A stretch of DNA of 64,000 bases from Aureococcus anophagefferens. Its lineage: Eukaryota > Sar > Pelagophyceae > Pelagomonadales > Pelagomonadaceae. Shown here in pieces: positions 59,564 through 64,000 of the stretch. Location: contig NW_008705565.1 of assembly GCF_000186865.1 (NCBI RefSeq), positions 1,759,686 to 1,823,685 of the forward strand, in the 5' to 3' direction. A program made the translations under genes and the position numbers. The number at the start of each line of letters is the position of its first letter. Within the stretch, counting starts at the first letter, position 1. Under the pieces are notes generated by a model that saw only the letters and a program-made list of their open reading frames with translations, did not search any database and was not told the DNA's origin.

Positions 59564-59763
59564 ACCGAACGCTGCCCGGTTTTTGCGCGCTTGCCGAACC
59601 TCAACCAAATGGATTGTTGAAGCGAATGGCATCGATGCGAGGCTCCTCGCTTCGACGCGCTCGCTGCTGATCAATTTCGCGTCTGCGTGCACGCTAAGCC
59701 CCCGCGGCCCTCTCTGGTGACCCCCGACGCCCCCGGGCCCCCGCCGACGTCCTCCGCGCGCCC

Positions 59764-62700
59764 ATGGCTCTGCCGCCGCCGCTCGAGGCCCCCGGCGAGC
59801 TGCCCGTGTCGCCGGGGTCGCCGCGGCCGAGCTCCCCCCGCGCGGCGACCATGTTCGACGGCCTCGTGGCCGTGGACGACGCCTGCGACGACGGGTCGGC
59901 CTACGCCGTCGGCGAGGGCGTGCTCGCCCTGAACGAGGGCGTCTGGTACCCGTCCACGATCGCGGCGGTGTCGTCGCGGTCCCGCAAGCGCGTCGCCGTG
60001 CCCATCTACAAGGTGCACTACGACGGCTGGGCGCCGCGCTGGGACGAGTGGGTCGAGCTCGGCGACGGCAAGGTGCGGCGGCGCACGGCCGCGCACCTCG
60101 AGGCCGCGCGCGAGAGCCTGCGCGTCGCGGAGGCCGAGGAGGCCGAGGAGCGCGCCGCGAAGCGGCGCAAGTCCGAGGAGGCGAAGCGCCGGAGCAGCGG
60201 CGGCGCCAAGGGCGCCGGGAGCCGCGTGTCCCACCCGCCCTACGCCGAGCTCGTGTCGCGCGCGCTCTACGAGCTCCGGGACAAGGGCGGCGCGTCGCCC
60301 GCGGCCGTCGCCAAGTGGGTGCTGGCCAACTACCCCGTGCACGAGACCAAGTACAAGTCGAGCGTCGCGGCGGCGCTGAAGGGCCTCGTGGCCGCGGGCA
60401 AGCTCGTCAAGGTCAAGAACTCCTACAAGTTCACGGCCAAGGAGCAGCGGCTAAGGGAGGCGAAAGCTACCGGCCTTCCCGTGCTCCCGCCGCCGCGCAA
60501 GGAGCGCGAGCTGGCCGTCGACGACCTCGTGCTCGAGGAGCAGTTAAGGAGTCAGGGCATCGCCATCCCGAAGCGGCCCGAGCCGACGGCGCTGGAGCTC
60601 GTCTGCCCCGGCGAGTGCGCCGCGGACCTCTTCGCCGTCGCCGAGTTCTGCCGCCAGTTCGACGGCATTTTGTTCGGCCCGTCGCGGGGGTCGCGGGTGT
60701 TGGGCGTCTCGGAGCTCGACGCCGCTTTAGGCTGCCTCCCGGGCGCCGAGACGCCGCCGCTGCTCGAGCGCCTCGCGCTCTGCCTGCTCCGCGTCGTCTG
60801 CGGCCGCGACCCGGCGTCGGGCGCGCCGGACGCGGCCTTCGCTTTGGAGGCGGAGCAGCTCCTCTTCGTGGGCCACGCCCAGAACCGGCGCATCTGGGGC
60901 CACGTGCTCAACGCGCTGACCTGGCCCGACGTGCTCCGGCGGCACCTCGGCGCCGAGCGCCGCTACCGCCGGCGCCTCGCGGACGCGTACCCGTCGGCGC
61001 TCGGCAGGCCCGCGCGGCCCGCGTGGGTCCACCCGTCGGTCCTCGAGGCCGACGCGGCCAAACAGGCGCGGGACGAGGCCGAACGGCGGCGCGTCGCCGA
61101 CGAGGCGGCGAAGAAGGCGCGGGACGAGGCCGAGGCCGCGGCGGCGGCCGCGCGGCGCCGCGCGGACGACGACCGCCGCGCGGCGGAGCAGGCCGCGCTC
61201 CAGCGCCAGCAGGCCGCCGCGGCCCAGGCCGCGCTCGCGCTCAACGGCGGGTTGCTGCCGCCGATGACCGTCTACCCGCCGGGCTTCCCGGGCCAGCCCT
61301 TCGCCATGCTCGCGCCGGGCCAGCCCTTCGCGCCCGCGGGCGCGTTCGTGGGCTACGCGGCCGCCGCGGCGCCGCCGCCGCCGGCGCCCCTCGCGCCGCG
61401 GCCGCCGAGCGCGCGCGAAAAGAAGCCGACGCCCAAGTCCGAGCCCAAGCCCAAGCGCAAGCGGTCCGGCGAGGGCGGCGCGCCCCGGAAGCGCGCGTCG
61501 TCCGCCGTCGGGCCCGTCATCGAGGCGCCGCCGCCGCCCGCGGAGGGGCCCGAGCCGCCGCGCCACCCCTTCGACGGCGCGGTCGACGGCGACCCGGCGG
61601 TCCTCGGCGAGGCGCTCTACGCCTTCTGCGAGGAGCGCACGGCCTTTTGCGCGCTCAAGCCGGCCCACGCCGTCGCGCTGCTCAAGCACCTCGTCGACGA
61701 CGCCGTCGCGACGCCGGCCTTGCAGCACGCGCTCCAGGAGAGCGCGCTGCTCCTCGACCACCTGGGCAAGGAGGCCAAGGCGACGTTGGCCGCGCGGCGC
61801 AAGGCCGAGCGGGCCTTGGCGGAGGCCGAGGACGAGGACGAGTGCGCCGCGCTCCAGCGCGAGCTCGCCGCCGCCAAGGCCGCGTCCGAGGCGGCGGCCA
61901 AGGCCTTAGCGGACGCCGAGGCGTCGCGGTCGCTCCGCCGCGACGCGCTCGGCGACGACCGGCGCTGGGCGCGCCACTGGGCGCTGGACTGCGACGACGC
62001 GGGCCTCGGCGGGCCGCCGCGGGCGCGCCTCGTCGTGCGGCTCCACGGCGGGGACCCGCGCGCGGCGGCCGGCGGGCCCGACCTCTGGCGCGTCTTCGAC
62101 AGGGCCGAGCCCGTGGCCAAGGCGCTCAACGACCGCGGCGCGCGCGAGGGCCCCCTCGCCGACGCGCTCCGGAAGCGCGCCGAGGCCCTGGAGGCGGCGC
62201 CGCGGCCGCCGCCGCCGGAGGACGCGCCGCGGGACGCGCGGCTCGCGCTCGCGCTCGAGCGGCCGCCCGCGGCGGAGTCGCGCGCCGCGCGGCTGCCCTG
62301 GCCCGGCGGCGACGTCGACGACGGCGCGCCGCGGCGGAGCTCGCGCATCATGAACGTCGCGACGACGTCGTCGACGCCGCTGAAGAAGGAGCGCACGGAC
62401 TTTGACGCCGTCGAGAAGCGCGCGCTCCGGGCCGTCGAGGCCGCGGCGCCCTGGAAGTGCGACCTCGACGACCTGGGCGACGCCTGCCGCCAGTACGCGG
62501 CGGAGCTCGCGGACCTGACCGTGCGCGTCGCGGCCATCGCCGCGGGGTCGCTGCCGCCGGACGACGAGGCGCCGCGGTCCGAAAACGATCCGGCGCTCCG
62601 GGACCTCGCGGACGCCGCGCTCGACGCGGAGCAGCGGCTCTACGACTTCATCCACCACGGCCGCGAGGCCGCCTTCGAGAAGGAGGCCAAGGAGGCGCCC

Positions 62701-63450
62701 GAGGCGCCGCCCGGCGACAACGACGCGCTGCCCGTGTCCGAGCTCGTCGAGGTCGACGTCGTCAGCGAGCGCGACTACTACGAGCTCGTCGGCGCCTGCA
62801 GCGACTTCTCCGGGTCCAGCGACGTGGGCTCGCACCGCGCCCTCTGGCGCGGGACCATGGCGTCGGTGGCGGCGGGCACGCCGGCCACGGAGTCCGCGGA
62901 CCGGCGGACGTTCGCGACGTTGTACCTCGGCCTCAAGGAGCAGGTCGCGCGCCACCTCGGGCCGCTCGAGGCCCGCGTCGCCGCGGCGTCGCGCCTGCTC
63001 CTCGGCGACGACGACGAGATGGGCGGCGACGAGGCCGGCGGCAAGCAGCCGGCGACGTCCGCGGTCTTCGTGCCGTCGCGGCCGACGGCGAACATCGTCT
63101 GGGCGCGGATCCGGGGCTACCCCTGGTGGCCCGCGCGCCTCCACGAGGCGACGGCGCCCAAGTTCCAGGAGGCCCTCGAGCGCAAGAAGCAGTCCCTCGT
63201 CGTCTTCGTCGGCGACTCGATCCAGTACTTCCTCTCGCCCGCGTCCGTCGCGCCCTTCACGGGCGCGCCCGACGACCCCAAGCTCCCCAAGCAGGGCAAG
63301 GCGACGTCCAAGGGCCTCCCCGACGCCATCCGCGTCGCCCGCGCGGCCCTCGTCGCCGCGGGCCTCGCGCCCGCGAACGGCGCCGCGCCGTCGCCCGCGG
63401 CGTCGCCGTCGCCCGCGAACGGCCACGCGACCTCGACGCCGCCCAACTAG
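59764..63450 (+). CDS. Chromatin reader: chromo barrel + linker-histone H15 + DDT + PWWP
   Basis: 1228 residues, intronless. Chromo barrel/Tudor-knot near residues 45-100 (VPIYKVHYDGWAPRWDEWVE), as in MRG15/MSL3. H15 winged helix near 155-225 (SHPPYAELVSRALYELRDKG to SYKFTAK). DDT-like domain near 285-350 (DLFAVAEFCRQFDGILFG), with WHIM-like helices after it. A long Ala/Arg/Glu coiled coil and Pro-rich, basic linkers follow. PWWP near 1110-1190 (IVWARIRGYPWWPARL). DDT proteins usually partner ISWI remodellers, and PWWP and chromo barrels read methylated histone tails. The combination with an H15 domain is unusual. A second ATG at 59851 could be used. Confidence 0.85.
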   Translation: MALPPPLEAPGELPVSPGSPRPSSPRAATMFDGLVAVDDACDDGSAYAVGEGVLALNEGVWYPSTIAAVSSRSRKRVAVPIYKVHYDGWAPRWDEWVELGDGKVRRRTAAHLEAARESLRVAEAEEAEERAAKRRKSEEAKRRSSGGAKGAGSRVSHPPYAELVSRALYELRDKGGASPAAVAKWVLANYPVHETKYKSSVAAALKGLVAAGKLVKVKNSYKFTAKEQRLREAKATGLPVLPPPRKERELAVDDLVLEEQLRSQGIAIPKRPEPTALELVCPGECAADLFAVAEFCRQFDGILFGPSRGSRVLGVSELDAALGCLPGAETPPLLERLALCLLRVVCGRDPASGAPDAAFALEAEQLLFVGHAQNRRIWGHVLNALTWPDVLRRHLGAERRYRRRLADAYPSALGRPARPAWVHPSVLEADAAKQARDEAERRRVADEAAKKARDEAEAAAAAARRRADDDRRAAEQAALQRQQAAAAQAALALNGGLLPPMTVYPPGFPGQPFAMLAPGQPFAPAGAFVGYAAAAAPPPPAPLAPRPPSAREKKPTPKSEPKPKRKRSGEGGAPRKRASSAVGPVIEAPPPPAEGPEPPRHPFDGAVDGDPAVLGEALYAFCEERTAFCALKPAHAVALLKHLVDDAVATPALQHALQESALLLDHLGKEAKATLAARRKAERALAEAEDEDECAALQRELAAAKAASEAAAKALADAEASRSLRRDALGDDRRWARHWALDCDDAGLGGPPRARLVVRLHGGDPRAAAGGPDLWRVFDRAEPVAKALNDRGAREGPLADALRKRAEALEAAPRPPPPEDAPRDARLALALERPPAAESRAARLPWPGGDVDDGAPRRSSRIMNVATTSSTPLKKERTDFDAVEKRALRAVEAAAPWKCDLDDLGDACRQYAAELADLTVRVAAIAAGSLPPDDEAPRSENDPALRDLADAALDAEQRLYDFIHHGREAAFEKEAKEAPEAPPGDNDALPVSELVEVDVVSERDYYELVGACSDFSGSSDVGSHRALWRGTMASVAAGTPATESADRRTFATLYLGLKEQVARHLGPLEARVAAASRLLLGDDDEMGGDEAGGKQPATSAVFVPSRPTANIVWARIRGYPWWPARLHEATAPKFQEALERKKQSLVVFVGDSIQYFLSPASVAPFTGAPDDPKLPKQGKATSKGLPDAIRVARAALVAAGLAPANGAAPSPAASPSPANGHATSTPPN

Positions 63451-63554
63451 GGCGCCTGCATCGCGGCCGCGTAAGGCAGCGAACCTCTCCCGCGCCCCGA
63501 ACTAGGAGCTCCGAATCGCGGTCGTGTAAGGGCGAGCGAACTTCTCCCGCCGGC
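63445..63554. repeat. 55-bp tandem repeat spanning a stop codon
   Basis: Two units starting AACTAGGGCGCC (63445) and AACTAGGAGCTC (63500), each with ATCGCGG(C/T)CG(C/T)GTAAGG and CTCTCCCGC/CTTCTCCCGC. The first TAG is the stop codon of the chromatin-reader gene. Confidence 0.9.
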
Positions 63555-63558
63555 GTCT

Positions 63559-64000
63559 TCAGCCCTGCTTCATCTGGATGGCCTCGCCGTGGACCTTGGC
63601 CTCCTCGAGCGTCAGGTCCTTCTGGGGCCAGAGCTGGCGCGGCGGGAAGCCGCAGCGGAGGTCGAAGAGGCCCGTGGTCTGCGACGCCTCCGCCGCGAAT
63701 TTGAAGAGCGCGGCGACGGTGTCCGAGGGCTCGAAGCGGCGCTTCTTCGCGCCGTTGGGGAGGCGGAACTGGACCATGACGCCGCCGGCCGCGGGCTCGG
63801 GCGAGAGGACGGCGTCGGCCCAGGGCGCGGGGCCCGCGGGCGCCGCGGGCGGCGCCGCGGCGGCCGCGAGCGCCGCGGCCGCCGCGGCCGGAGGCGGCGC
63901 GGCGAAGGCGGAGCCCGCGCCGCCGCCGAGGACCGCGCCGCCGGCGAAGGGCGGCGGCGGCGCGGGCGGCGGCGCGGGCGCGAGGGGCGGGCTGCGGCGG
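63559..64000 (-). CDS. UBX-domain protein, C-terminal part
   Basis: Open from the window edge to the stop at 63559. The last ~72 residues form a UBX-like ubiquitin fold (VQFRLPNGAKKRRFEPSDTV, FKFAAEASQTTGLFDLRCGF, then PPRQLWPQKDLTLEEA), where GFPPR corresponds to the FPR loop that binds p97/Cdc48. Upstream is an Ala/Pro/Gly-rich linker (WADAVLSPEPAAGG). The N-terminus is outside the window. An internal ATG at 63777 is probably not the start. Likely a p97 adaptor. Confidence 0.65.
   Translation of the reverse strand, partial: RRSPPLAPAPPPAPPPPFAGGAVLGGGAGSAFAAPPPAAAAAALAAAAAPPAAPAGPAPWADAVLSPEPAAGGVMVQFRLPNGAKKRRFEPSDTVAALFKFAAEASQTTGLFDLRCGFPPRQLWPQKDLTLEEAKVHGEAIQMKQG

Noticed and set aside
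1..64000. Bacterial-style defence or toxin system, or viral insertion
   Set aside because: Genes are eukaryotic, mostly single and unrelated, with introns; no operon, capsid, integrase or restriction-type gene was recognised.

Overview
The window is nuclear DNA from a very GC-rich, gene-dense, intron-poor eukaryote. The evidence is spliced genes for typical eukaryotic proteins: NAT10, proteasome beta-3, kinesin-13, PABPN1, primase large subunit, p25-alpha/TPPP and a BBOF1-like basal-body protein. Genes lie on both strands with intergenic gaps of about 100-400 bp. At least one protein carries what looks like the bipartite signal-plus-transit peptide of a complex (secondary) plastid. Several introns look like transposons inserted with 8-bp target-site duplications, which matches the 'introners' described in the pelagophyte Aureococcus. 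A pelagophyte or close stramenopile is the best inference. The species itself is not proven by anything seen here.

Layout. 1-13 kb: end of a BBOF1-like gene, a cytochrome b5 protein, a VIT/CCC1 iron transporter, a fused two-subunit methylcrotonyl-CoA carboxylase, NAT10 and a BRCT protein with long tandem repeats. 13-17 kb: broken or frame-shifted genes for secreted repeat proteins. 17-20.4 kb: an ASCH-domain gene with seven introns, most of them introner-like. 20.4-31.5 kb: a dynamin-like GTPase with a signal peptide, kinesin-13, PABPN1, an LtrA-family membrane protein, a secreted protein with a Tudor-like segment, p25-alpha and a histidine phosphatase. 31.5-42 kb: an AlkB-like dioxygenase, a proline-rich membrane protein, a secreted coiled-coil repeat protein, a sulfatase and an IQ/PDZ-like protein. 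42-47 kb: a small Cys-rich secreted protein, a double HMG-box protein with plastid-type leader, proteasome beta-3 and fragments of extracellular repeat proteins. 47-64 kb: a coiled-coil protein, a PhoD-like phosphatase, primase large subunit, a Patched/Dispatched-like RND protein, a PTER-like protein, small unknowns, a large chromatin reader (chromo barrel + H15 + DDT + PWWP) and the end of a UBX-domain gene.

The genes are a mix of housekeeping functions (leucine catabolism, rRNA/tRNA acetylation, proteolysis, replication, mRNA 3'-end binding, microtubule depolymerisation) and surface or secreted functions. They do not form one pathway or operon.

The most striking layer is how the introns arose. 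Two 203-bp elements with CTGTGTGG...CCACACAG termini sit in two different genes between perfect 8-bp duplications. Removing element plus one duplication restores the reading frame exactly. In both cases the 5' splice site (GT or GC) is supplied by the duplicated target and the 3' AG by the element's terminal repeat. The same rule predicts splice sites in several other genes here. A second local theme is tandem duplication at gene ends: 25-55 bp around stop codons, and about 100-120 bp around start codons. All exon boundaries are inferred from frame, conservation and splice signals; no transcript data were available.
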